This document shows, piece by piece, positions 14,292 to 20,468 of a stretch of DNA of 21,314 nt (position 1 is its first letter; each line of letters opens with the position of its first letter). The DNA is from a virus. Both the position numbers and the translations under genes were made by a program. The notes under the pieces were generated by a model. That model did not search any database and was not told the origin of the DNA. It was given only the letters and a program-made list of their open reading frames with translations. The stretch spans positions 1 through 21,314 of IMG/VR virus record IMGVR_UViG_3300044695_004115, one strand, 5' to 3'.

Positions 14292-14954
14292 TTACTGAAG
14301 GAAGCCAAAGGGATTAAGTAGTCCCGACAAGTCTGGAAGCAGTGATTTAAGCACTGTTTCTTTCATCGCGTCAGCGATAGAGTTCCTTTTGCTTAACTCT
14401 GGCTTTGCTGCGCCCTGTAAAGCAGAAGACAAAATTTCTTCTACAGAACGTTGGCCGCTAGCCATTTGTTGTGGGGCGGCAACAGGAGTAGGCTGTGTCA
14501 GTGGGTCTCCCAGGGTTGTTTGTGCAGCCTTATAGAGGGAGCCTCCAGATTTGAATTTAGGGATCGAGGAGGCAACAGAAGTACCAAACGAATCTTTTGC
14601 TGTCAAAGAAACATTTGGATTGCCGCCAAGAATCGTGGCATACGCACGATCAATACCCATTTTTCCAGGCTGAAAACCACGGTCACGTAAAAATCGCTCA
14701 ACTGCAGGCATTTGTTCTGCAATTGTGTAGTTACCAAGCTTGGATTTATCTAGGTACTTTGCGCGTTCTGGGCCGCCAAACTGAATTAATCCGTAATAGT
14801 TGCCACCGGCACCACCGTAAACATTTGGGCGGAATCCAGACTCTTGGTGAATGAGCGCACCAAACTCGTACGGATCCAGGCCAAGCCGTTTTGCTGAAGA
14901 GAATACAGCTTGCCTGTCTTCTGGTTTTAGTGTTCCAACGCGTACTGGTGCCAT
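14292..14954 (-). CDS. Virion-associated lytic transglycosylase-like murein hydrolase
   Basis: 220 residues. The N-terminal ~115 residues fit a lysozyme-like SLT fold: FGALIHQESGFRPNV with Glu38 as the probable catalytic acid (the ESGF motif), then GGNYYGLIQFGG (51-61, the glycine-rich YGLxQ motif) and a later YATILGGNP (~105-113). The remainder is a Gln/Pro linker and a helical C-terminus ending LLNPFGFLQ. Such enzymes, carried in the virion, open the cell wall locally for DNA injection rather than lysing cells. The last ~49 residues resemble the C-terminus of the M23 peptidase encoded at 16550-17287, suggesting a shared attachment module. The ATG at 14954 lacks a good Shine-Dalgarno. Confidence 0.8.
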   Translation of the reverse strand: MAPVRVGTLKPEDRQAVFSSAKRLGLDPYEFGALIHQESGFRPNVYGGAGGNYYGLIQFGGPERAKYLDKSKLGNYTIAEQMPAVERFLRDRGFQPGKMGIDRAYATILGGNPNVSLTAKDSFGTSVASSIPKFKSGGSLYKAAQTTLGDPLTQPTPVAAPQQMASGQRSVEEILSSALQGAAKPELSKRNSIADAMKETVLKSLLPDLSGLLNPFGFLQ

Positions 14955-14967
14955 GGCTTTAGGTTTT

Positions 14968-15084
14968 TCAATCTCCTACCCAATTTGAACTTGCTCTGAG
15001 ACCAGGGATAAATACTGTTTGAAGAACCAGTGTTGATGCCAGGTAGGTCAGGGTTCGTTTAACAAATTTTGGGCAGAGAATCAT
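14968..15084 (-). CDS. Possible 38-residue hydrophobic peptide in the 216-base gap
   Basis: Within the only sizeable gap of this operon, an ATG at 15084 opens 38 codons beginning MILCPKFVKRTLTYLASTLV, with a hydrophobic middle that could span a membrane. No ribosome binding site is evident. A different frame of the same bases has a startless stretch (NPDLPGINTGSSNSIYPWSQ and on to KFKLGRRLKNLKPW) that looks equally protein-like, so at most one is real. Low confidence. Confidence 0.2.
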   Translation of the reverse strand: MILCPKFVKRTLTYLASTLVLQTVFIPGLRASSNWVGD

Positions 15085-15102
15085 GGGTTTAAAGCAACTA
15101 CA

Positions 15103-15141
15103 CTGGCCCCCGTGAATCAAAAGATTCGTGTCCAGTCGGCT
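15103..15141. repeat. Nested inverted repeat in the gap after the 292-residue gene
   Basis: On the plus strand ACTGG pairs with CCAGT as outer arms around an inner GAATC-AAAA-GATTC stem. The structure is imperfect between the arms and has no T-run, so it is a weak terminator candidate for minus-strand transcripts ending at 15171, or an RNA processing site. Confidence 0.35.
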
Positions 15142-15170
15142 GGGCTTACATGCTTTGCAATGCCAGGGTA

Positions 15171-16049
15171 TTACTTTTGTGTAGTGAAAATGGAGTCCTT
15201 GAACATTTCCAGGAGCCTTTGGGCCTCTGGCCCCTTAGGGTCAAACTTATCAACAGCGGACCCCATTGGTTGGATGCCTGTTGCGCCTGCGTATGAGGCA
15301 CTGGGCATTTCTGAGGGGAAGCCTAAGGGAGCGCTCTGAAGTGTGGGGCCCTGACTGAAGCCTGCATAAGGAGCCGCAGAGGCACCAGCAAAGGCATTCC
15401 TCGGCACAGTAGAAAGACCTAATCCTTGGGCCACCTTGCCAGCATCATAAGACGCAGGAGAAATAGGGGGCGTAGTTCCAAGGGGGGAGCTGGTGTCAAA
15501 CGGTAAGTTCAACGGTGAACCCATCTGACCTACGCCTTGCATGCGCTGAATGGCGTCGTAGCCTGACTGACCCGGCTTAACTTTTGCCGCAAGTTTTGGA
15601 TTAGCTTTAGCCCACATCTGCATACCCATATCTTCTGCAGATTGTTCGGCAGCAGAACCAGGGCCTGCAGCAACGGCTTTCTGGCGAGCGGCTTCGTAAC
15701 GTTGAAGCTCAGGGTCCTGTGCAGTTAGTTGGGCAACACGAGAAACTTCCTGTTGGTAAGCACGTTCTGTTGCGGGGGAAAAAGTCCCCTGCGGAGCGCC
15801 AGTAGATGTTGAATAACCTGCGTTACCACCACTGCCGCCACGATTTCCTAATCGTAACTCAGCATCACGATAAGACTCGCCAAATTTATCTTTAGGTGGA
15901 ATACTGCCAACACGAGTAGTGCGTCGTGCCGCATCAGCAGTCAAACCAGCTCCGAGAAGAGAACCTAAGCCTGCTGCAAAACGTCCGACTTGAGCTACAC
16001 CGCCAAGGGCGCGTGCACCTGCCAAGGCTGGTCCAAGTAATTGAATCAT
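15171..16049 (-). CDS. 292-residue putative internal virion / tail protein
   Basis: No family recognised. The N-terminus (MIQLLGPALAGARALGGVAQ, continuing GLGSLLGAGL) is a Gly/Ala/Leu-rich amphipathic or membrane-seeking segment of ~40 residues. A Gly/Ser/Thr linker follows, then a helical central part rich in Ala/Gln/Glu (YQQEVSRVAQLTAQDPELQR), then a Pro/Ser/Ala-rich low-complexity stretch to a short C-terminal helix LLEMFKDSIF. This organisation fits an ejected or internal head protein. The ATG at 16049 overlaps the preceding gene's stop in a TAATG and is preferred over a TTG nine bases upstream. The Gly/Ala N-terminus resembles that of the 205-residue gene at 20469. Confidence 0.65.
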   Translation of the reverse strand: MIQLLGPALAGARALGGVAQVGRFAAGLGSLLGAGLTADAARRTTRVGSIPPKDKFGESYRDAELRLGNRGGSGGNAGYSTSTGAPQGTFSPATERAYQQEVSRVAQLTAQDPELQRYEAARQKAVAAGPGSAAEQSAEDMGMQMWAKANPKLAAKVKPGQSGYDAIQRMQGVGQMGSPLNLPFDTSSPLGTTPPISPASYDAGKVAQGLGLSTVPRNAFAGASAAPYAGFSQGPTLQSAPLGFPSEMPSASYAGATGIQPMGSAVDKFDPKGPEAQRLLEMFKDSIFTTQK

Positions 16050-16510
16050 TAGCGCCAAACCTCATGTAAATAAATACGGGAACCAACTGCGGTGTCGGCA
16101 GGTCCAGGTAATGCCTGGATGAATTCAGCACCAGAGCGTTCGTAACGGTATCTGGCCTGGAACGGATCCTTGTAGTTTGGAACGTAAAGGATGCCGGCTA
16201 AACGGTTTGTTTCGTAGAGATAAATCTCATCCCAAACCTTTAAGGCTTCTTTGGCATTACTGGATCTAATGGTACGATCAACGTCACCAGCAATGCTTTC
16301 GAGGCGCGTAGAAGGAGAAGTAGCAACTTCAGTTTTCTTTTCAGCTGTGTCACAACGACCCAACTGAATAGCGAGCTTGTCGTAAAAATACGAATCCGGC
16401 ACGGTATTCATTGCTTCTTCCAGGCGGGCGTAATCGCCAGCCGGAACAGAAACAGTAAAGTAACCGAGGTGGTAACGAACTCTACTTTTGTCGTAGTCGC
16501 TTAACTGCAC
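16049..16510 (-). CDS. 153-residue putative head-tail connector or neck protein
   Basis: I cannot place it in a family with certainty. It is a soluble, mixed α/β protein: SDYDKSRVRYHLGYFTVSVP at the start, then an acidic helix GDYARLEEAMNTVPDSYF, a long central helix region (IAGDVDRTIRSSNAKEALKV) and a Tyr-rich end FQARYRYERSGAEF...GSRIYLHEVW. The YDKSRVRYHLGY opening and small size are reminiscent of neck or adaptor proteins I associate with cyanophages, from memory. GTG at 16510 is the start; a TATAAT (16533-16538) lies upstream with no good -35. The next gene is coupled by TAATG. Confidence 0.6.
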   Translation of the reverse strand: MQLSDYDKSRVRYHLGYFTVSVPAGDYARLEEAMNTVPDSYFYDKLAIQLGRCDTAEKKTEVATSPSTRLESIAGDVDRTIRSSNAKEALKVWDEIYLYETNRLAGILYVPNYKDPFQARYRYERSGAEFIQALPGPADTAVGSRIYLHEVWR

Positions 16511-16549
16511 TTCTACGTGTCGTTGTCTTTCAATTATAAAAGCAAGTAA

Positions 16550-17287
16550 TCAACCAAACAGGCCATTGAGATAATCTGATGTGGCGCTGGATTGACCCAT
16601 AAGTAACGGATCGTTTGTTCTGTAGGAATCCAGGAATCCCATGGGGTTGAGTGCTTGTGAAATTAAACCTCCAACCAACTGTTCTTTAAGCGTGTCTTGT
16701 ATTGTTTTCTTGGGTTTTTCTGGTTCTCTGCCCTGCAACTGAGCGCCGTACATGAATGCTTTAATGATGTCGTCAGCTCGAGAATCTGTGCCCCCTTGCG
16801 GTTGAGTCGGTGCTGCAGTTGGTGCAGTTGATGCAATAGCCCCGGCTTTGCCAAGGGATTTCATGTGTCCGAAACCAAGTTCGTATTTGTTATCTCCTGT
16901 GGTAAATGCTGCCAGGTTGCCGTAACCACCTTGATTAGCAAGGGGTTTGTATGTACCAGAGCCTTCAAAATAAACCGGAGTTCCTTCTGGAAGAGCCCAA
17001 TCTTCCCCCCGGTGAAACGAACTGGCCCCCTTGGTTGGGGCACTGCGCGGACCATACTTGGAAGTCAGGCTGATCCCAGCTTGTGGATTGAAATCATATT
17101 TGCCTTCTTTGTTTTTAATCAGTGCTGGGACTCTTTGCTCGCCAATGCGAACACCAGCCAAAGCAGAACGAATAGTAGAGGGATCAATATATTGTCCTGT
17201 CGAAAGATCTTTAACATAAACATGCTTATGGGGGCCGGTTGATACTCCGGTAGAACCCACCTGTCCTAAGTATGTTATGCCTGCCAT
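16550..17287 (-). CDS. M23 (LytM-type) zinc endopeptidase, apparently circularly permuted
   Basis: 245 residues. M23 enzymes cut peptide cross-links of murein and normally read HxxxD, then a catalytic His, then GxTGxSTGPHLHFEV...DP. Here the protein opens with that last element, LGQVGSTGVSTGPHKHVYVK then QYIDP (residues 7-36, HxH at His20/His22). It continues with the usual beginning: LTSKYGPRSAP (74-84), FHRGEDWALPEGTPVYFEG (His92, Asp96), GGYGNLAAF (120-128) and LGFGHM (His141). All expected zinc and catalytic residues are therefore present in rotated order. A Thr/Pro/Gln linker and a ~50-residue C-terminal module shared with the transglycosylase-like protein follow. A terminator lies just upstream of the ATG, so no N-terminal part is missing from the annotation. 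Probably a virion-associated hydrolase. Confidence 0.82.
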   Translation of the reverse strand: MAGITYLGQVGSTGVSTGPHKHVYVKDLSTGQYIDPSTIRSALAGVRIGEQRVPALIKNKEGKYDFNPQAGISLTSKYGPRSAPTKGASSFHRGEDWALPEGTPVYFEGSGTYKPLANQGGYGNLAAFTTGDNKYELGFGHMKSLGKAGAIASTAPTAAPTQPQGGTDSRADDIIKAFMYGAQLQGREPEKPKKTIQDTLKEQLVGGLISQALNPMGFLDSYRTNDPLLMGQSSATSDYLNGLFG

Positions 17288-17314
17288 GGTATCGTTTTAT
17301 TCTTCATTGTAAGA

Positions 17315-17340
17315 TTAAAAAACCCCTGGTTTCCCAGGGG
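17315..17340 (-). terminator. Rho-independent terminator, minus strand
   Basis: On the minus strand CCCCTGG-GAAA-CCAGGGG is followed by TTTTTT, a perfect 7-bp GC-rich stem with a tetraloop and U-tract. It ends transcripts coming from the right and separates them from the M23 gene. It sits ~15 bases after the displaced gene end at 17355-17405. Confidence 0.9.
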
Positions 17341-17354
17341 CTTGGTGGAGATAG

Positions 17355-17405
17355 TTATACGCGAATTAAATCAGCAGCAAGTACGCCAATAAAACGTTTC
17401 AGGTG
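17355..17405 (-). pseudogene. Displaced 3' end of the helix-hairpin-helix gene
   Basis: The minus strand here encodes HLKRFIGVLAADLIRV followed by TAA, with an in-frame TAG just upstream. The intact helix-hairpin-helix protein (17906-18316) ends QIKRVDWNAVLAADLIRV. The last nine residues are identical but seven of the nine codons differ at synonymous positions. This is an orphan gene tail, cut off by the HNH gene between the two copies, and it still precedes a strong terminator. Confidence 0.7.
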
Positions 17406-17431
17406 CTATAGTTTTATTTTGCTGCTTTGGA

Positions 17432-17875
17432 ATGAAAAGGATTAATCCGGATACGGGGCAGGCCTTTAAGCACGGGGATCGCCGAGAAGACGGCTTTATG
17501 TTCACTGGTTACAATTTTAAAAAAATAAAACAAGACGGCACCTTCCTGGAAGTATGGACAAGCCCTGAGCAAATAAACCACAAGAAAGCGTATGACAAAA
17601 AAAGAAGCCAACGCATTTCCATAGAAAACAGAAATTGGATGAACGAGTTAAAAGTGAGCCAAGGTTGCGCCTGCTGCGGATACAAAGATCACCCAGAAGG
17701 CCTTGACTTTGATCATCTTTATGATAAAAAATTTAACATCGGCAGGGGCGGCACGTTAAGCAAAAAAAGACTGGAGAAAGAAATTCAAAAATGCCAAGTT
17801 CTTTGTGGAACTTGTCATCACATAAAGACAAGAAATGAGCAAAAATTTAATGAACTAATGAAAAAGAGGGGTTGA
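17432..17875 (+). CDS. HNH homing endonuclease inserted at the end of the helix-hairpin-helix gene
   Basis: 147 residues, very lysine-rich. The HNH core is QGCACCGYKDHPEGLDFDHL with zinc cysteines Cys79/Cys82 and the Asp94-His95 pair, then a helical spacer (KKRLEKEIQKCQ), then VLCGTCHHIKTRNE with Cys125/Cys128 and His129. This is the usual layout of phage HNH proteins of the CxxCG...DFDH...LCxxCHxxKT type. The N-terminal ~70 residues, with a GYNFKKIKQDGTFLEVW β-segment, may contact DNA. It is on the plus strand against the surrounding minus-strand genes, is A-rich, and is flanked by two copies of the host gene's 3' end, each with a terminator. Its TGA lies in the loop of the downstream hairpin. 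Confidence 0.9.
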   Translation: MKRINPDTGQAFKHGDRREDGFMFTGYNFKKIKQDGTFLEVWTSPEQINHKKAYDKKRSQRISIENRNWMNELKVSQGCACCGYKDHPEGLDFDHLYDKKFNIGRGGTLSKKRLEKEIQKCQVLCGTCHHIKTRNEQKFNELMKKRG

Positions 17876-17885
17876 AACCCCTCTT
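17864..17885. terminator. Bidirectional terminator between HNH and helix-hairpin-helix genes
   Basis: AAGAGGGGTT and AACCCCTCTT form a perfect 10-bp stem with a two-base loop. On the minus strand it runs into TTTTT, a good U-tract ending the helix-hairpin-helix transcript; on the plus strand the following GTTTG is weaker. The TGA stop of the HNH gene occupies the hairpin centre (17873-17875). Confidence 0.85.
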
Positions 17886-17905
17886 GTTTGAGTTATGCAT
17901 TTAAA

Positions 17906-18316
17906 TTAAACCCTAATCAAATCGGCCGCCAGGACCGCATTCCAATCAACACGCTTGATTTGCTTCAGCTGTTCAAGATTATTGAATCTTTCACCCGACA
18001 GAGACATCTGAAGGTCTTTAATCTCACGCGCTGTTTTAAGGCCAATTCCCTTAATGTGATCCGCAAGCATTTGTGCGGTAGCGGAATTGACATTTAAACG
18101 GTGATCAGGGGGGAAATCCCGTGGGTCCTCTTTGGCTGCTTTATCTTTGACTTGAAGAGTTTTTACCTTTTTGGTAGCCTCTTCATCTGGGATAAGTTCA
18201 GAGTTGTAAGCGGTGTAAAGGCGACCGTCCTGATCTTCGACCATGAACCAATCGCCATTATCAAACTCACTAACAACTTTGACGCGAGCGCCAGTTTTTT
18301 TGTGCTGGTAAAGCAT
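17906..18316 (-). CDS. Helix-hairpin-helix (ComEA-like) protein with N-terminal SH3/KOW-like domain
   Basis: 136 residues. Residues ~1-42 look like a small β-barrel: KKTGARVKVVSEFDNGDWFM, then VEDQDGRLYTAYNSELIP, the pattern of KOW or SH3-like domains. A charged linker (45-72) leads to a helix-hairpin-helix unit LNVNSATAQMLADHIKGIGL followed by KTAREIKDL (74-102), the fold used by ComEA-like proteins for non-specific DNA binding through the GIG turn. The C-terminus is KRVDWNAVLAADLIRV. It lies directly after the capsid genes, where head-completion or DNA-associated proteins are common; that role is inferred. A 9-bp hairpin ends one base before the ATG. The gene's 3' end appears to have been replaced by a recoded copy delivered with the neighbouring HNH gene. 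Confidence 0.75.
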   Translation of the reverse strand: MLYQHKKTGARVKVVSEFDNGDWFMVEDQDGRLYTAYNSELIPDEEATKKVKTLQVKDKAAKEDPRDFPPDHRLNVNSATAQMLADHIKGIGLKTAREIKDLQMSLSGERFNNLEQLKQIKRVDWNAVLAADLIRV

Positions 18317-18317
18317 A

Positions 18318-18342
18318 AGGACCAGATGTTAATTCTGGTCCT
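18318..18342 (-). promoter_or_regulatory. Hairpin one base upstream of the helix-hairpin-helix ATG
   Basis: On the minus strand AGGACCAGA and TCTGGTCCT form a perfect 9-bp stem with a 7-base loop, then T, then the ATG at 18316. The 5' arm contains AGGA, the only Shine-Dalgarno-like sequence, so folding would hide it. There is no U-tract, which argues against a simple terminator. The layout mirrors that before the endolysin. Confidence 0.55.
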
Positions 18343-18354
18343 AGTTTAGCTTAT

Positions 18355-19164
18355 TCAGCTGACAGTGCGGCCAAGCAGGTAAGCTTCGATGTCTTCGTAG
18401 CCAGGGGCAATGTCAGGCTGGACGTAGCAGGTTTCCACAACCAGGTAACCAACACGACCGGCGGCGGCGTCACCGCTGGAGATGTAGAAACCACCGGAAG
18501 TCGTGGTGGAGTTTGCAGTTTCCTTAGCAAACACACGCATCGTGGTCGAGGCAGTAACCGGGTAGTTCACCACAGAACCAGAGACACCAGCGGCGCCAGT
18601 AGCGGTCAGGAAGGCGTTGGTACCATAACCGGCAGTGCCGCCAGCGAAGTAGATTTCGCCAGCTTGGAGGCCGGAAACAGTGGAAGTCAGGTTGGCTTGA
18701 ATCACGCCTTCACCCACGCCAGAAGCGGCGACAGGTGCACCACCGTTGCTGCGACCGAACGAAATGACGTTACCGGTAGCGGCATACACACCAGAGGCAA
18801 CACGGCCGTCACCCCAACCAGAGGCAACCGAAATGGCAGTGCGGTACACGTAAGCAGGCAGTGTGCTGCTACCAGAGATCACCATGCCCGTGATGTCGGG
18901 ACGAGTGTCATCCTGACGATAGGGAGAAGGAACGATCACGGCAGCGGAGTTAACGCTACCAGCACCAGAGGTGGTTGTCACTGCGACATAACCACGCTGC
19001 TGGAAATAACGGTAACCAGGCAGAGCAAGGACCGAGGTAGGGCCACCAAGGGAGCTGTCGAGAGCGCTACCGCCTTCGACAACAGAGTCAATGTTCTTGT
19101 ACCAGCCGTTCAGGGGTTCTGCCCAGTTGCCTGGGAAGATTTTTTTAGCGGACAAATAGGTCAT
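18355..19164 (-). CDS. Capsid-associated / decoration-type structural protein
   Basis: 269 residues, β-rich and Gly/Ala/Ser/Thr-dominated, with the N-terminal MTYLSAKKIFPGNWAEPLNG and a C-terminal DIAPGYEDIEAYLLGRTVS. No known enzymatic motif, signal peptide or membrane helix. It lies 35 bases downstream of the major capsid gene with a good AAAGGA ribosome binding site, and shares that gene's C-rich third codon positions, unlike most other genes here. Both features indicate strong late expression. A head decoration, vertex or second abundant virion protein is the likely role; the family is not recognised, so this rests on context and codon use. Confidence 0.7.
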   Translation of the reverse strand: MTYLSAKKIFPGNWAEPLNGWYKNIDSVVEGGSALDSSLGGPTSVLALPGYRYFQQRGYVAVTTTSGAGSVNSAAVIVPSPYRQDDTRPDITGMVISGSSTLPAYVYRTAISVASGWGDGRVASGVYAATGNVISFGRSNGGAPVAASGVGEGVIQANLTSTVSGLQAGEIYFAGGTAGYGTNAFLTATGAAGVSGSVVNYPVTASTTMRVFAKETANSTTTSGGFYISSGDAAAGRVGYLVVETCYVQPDIAPGYEDIEAYLLGRTVS

Positions 19165-19199
19165 TTATTTTTCCTTTTGTTAGTTGTTTACGTTATTGA

Positions 19200-20363
19200 T
19201 CAGATGTTACCGTCATCTTGCACGAAGCTGAACGCGGTGGTCACAAAGTCCTTGTTCAGGATTTCAAAACCGGCGTACAGTTGCCAAATAAGAATGATGA
19301 AACGGCTGAAATCGTCGTTGTTGTTGATAAGCACCTGGGCGTTCGGGCCACCGATACCAACACCAATCGCTTGAGGACCGAAGAAGTAGCCTTGAGCAGC
19401 TTCCCTTACGGCATAGTTAGAACCACCGTCAAAGGAAGTGTTGATGCTCTTGATCGGGAAGTTGGTGGATTCGAAGAACTTAACGCCTTCAAACTGCACA
19501 CCAGTCGGCATAACAGGTTCGCCAGCCAGGAAGTAGGCTTGACCAGCCTGGGGGCCTTGGTAGAAGCTGGCGTTGTTAGGCAGCATGGGGTTGCCCATGT
19601 ACATGCCTTGACCAGGATTACCAGCGTAACGAGCGATCTCACGGAAGTCAGGGTCACGACGCAGGTGCATCATGAACGTGGGATCGCAAATACAACGATA
19701 CAGACCATCGGCATAGGTCGGAACGTTGCGCTTGCGCAGGTCCTTAACAACGGTCAGCAGGTCGGTACGCACCTGGAACTGCTGCAGGTCAGCGGTGTAT
19801 TCAGTACCAGTGTAGGAAATACGGCCGGAAGCATCCTTGACCTTATTACCAGCGAAGTAGTAACCGCCTTGAGTTGTGGAAGCAGCACCGTTGGCTTCAG
19901 CTTTGGACAGTTCATCAATGAACACGCGGTCACGCCAGCGGCGATAGTCGTCAAGCAGCGTCAGGCTACCGATCGACTGGTGGAACATATTCAGGTTGCC
20001 GGTATCCAGCAGCATGCGCTGAGCGGTGACCAGCGTCTCCCGAGCAATCTTGAATGTGCTGGGCTGAGTCGGGTCGCCCGGATCCGCAGGACCAGTGTAC
20101 TCCTTAAGCACCACCAGAACTTTCTCTTTGGTGATGTTACGGCTGTTAGCGGTACCGATCGTTTGGTCAGCAATACGCTCACGGCTGTCCTTAGTACCAG
20201 GGGTACCCCAGAACTTGTAGCGGTCTAACTGAACGGTTTGGCCAGGCTGACGTGTGAAGTCGTGGACAACCACGGGCTCCACGGCCATCTCAGCGATGTA
20301 CGCAGGGTGGGGACGATAAAGTTCCGCACCTAAAATCTTTGGAAAGTCGTTATCAATAAACAC
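19200..20363 (-). CDS. Major capsid protein (probable)
   Basis: 387 residues. The features suit an HK97-fold capsid subunit of the N4-gp56-like group: an N-terminal region with HDFTRQPGQTVQLDRYKFWG (35-53, the QxGxTVxLxRY signature), a helical middle (KIARETLVTAQRMLLDTGNL and LDDYRRWRDRVFIDELS), LYRCICDPTFMMHLRRDPDF (221-240), and a β-rich C-terminus with hydrophobic FIILIWQLYAGFEILN. There is no obvious prohead-protease cleavage site. Start is GTG at 20363, supported by a strong GGAGGA nine bases upstream, the best Shine-Dalgarno in the window. Optimised C-ending codons agree with very high expression. The decoration-type gene follows. The family name is from pattern memory; the role as major capsid is well supported by size, context and expression signals. 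Confidence 0.8.
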   Translation of the reverse strand: MFIDNDFPKILGAELYRPHPAYIAEMAVEPVVVHDFTRQPGQTVQLDRYKFWGTPGTKDSRERIADQTIGTANSRNITKEKVLVVLKEYTGPADPGDPTQPSTFKIARETLVTAQRMLLDTGNLNMFHQSIGSLTLLDDYRRWRDRVFIDELSKAEANGAASTTQGGYYFAGNKVKDASGRISYTGTEYTADLQQFQVRTDLLTVVKDLRKRNVPTYADGLYRCICDPTFMMHLRRDPDFREIARYAGNPGQGMYMGNPMLPNNASFYQGPQAGQAYFLAGEPVMPTGVQFEGVKFFESTNFPIKSINTSFDGGSNYAVREAAQGYFFGPQAIGVGIGGPNAQVLINNNDDFSRFIILIWQLYAGFEILNKDFVTTAFSFVQDDGNI

Positions 20364-20468
20364 TTTGTTTTATCCTCCAGTGTCGCAGGAAGTGTGTTGT
20401 CAGGTGAAAGATTCAGACATGATTATGTCTTATCTAACACAAATTTTAGCAGCCCGTAATTTATTTAA
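20364..20468 (-). promoter_or_regulatory. Capsid gene leader and probable promoter region
   Basis: This 105-base non-coding stretch precedes the capsid gene. On the minus strand it contains an AT-rich start (TAAAAT as a possible -10 with no clear -35), a small hairpin AGACAT-AATC-ATGTCT (20415-20430) and the strong GGAGGA (20373-20378). I infer a promoter here because the gene is evidently highly expressed, but cannot define it. Confidence 0.45.

Noticed and set aside
15040-15110. Possible tRNA, prompted by GGGTTCG in a gap
   Set aside because: No acceptor stem, D-arm or anticodon stem could be folded around it on either strand.
16533-16538. Promoter with perfect TATAAT upstream of the 153-residue gene
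   Set aside because: No acceptable -35 at 15-19 bases was found, so it is mentioned only in that gene's entry.
18664-19374. A 236-codon plus-strand frame opposite the decoration-type gene
   Set aside because: Shadow of a GC-rich highly expressed gene; it would span the capsid-decoration boundary without regard to either.
19218-20228. A 336-codon plus-strand frame opposite the capsid gene
   Set aside because: It mirrors the capsid gene's biased codon use; it has no domain, and the minus strand has a strong ribosome binding site and a capsid-like sequence.
20415-20430. Terminator before the capsid gene
   Set aside because: The 6-bp stem AGACAT/ATGTCT has low GC and no U-tract; kept only as part of the leader description.
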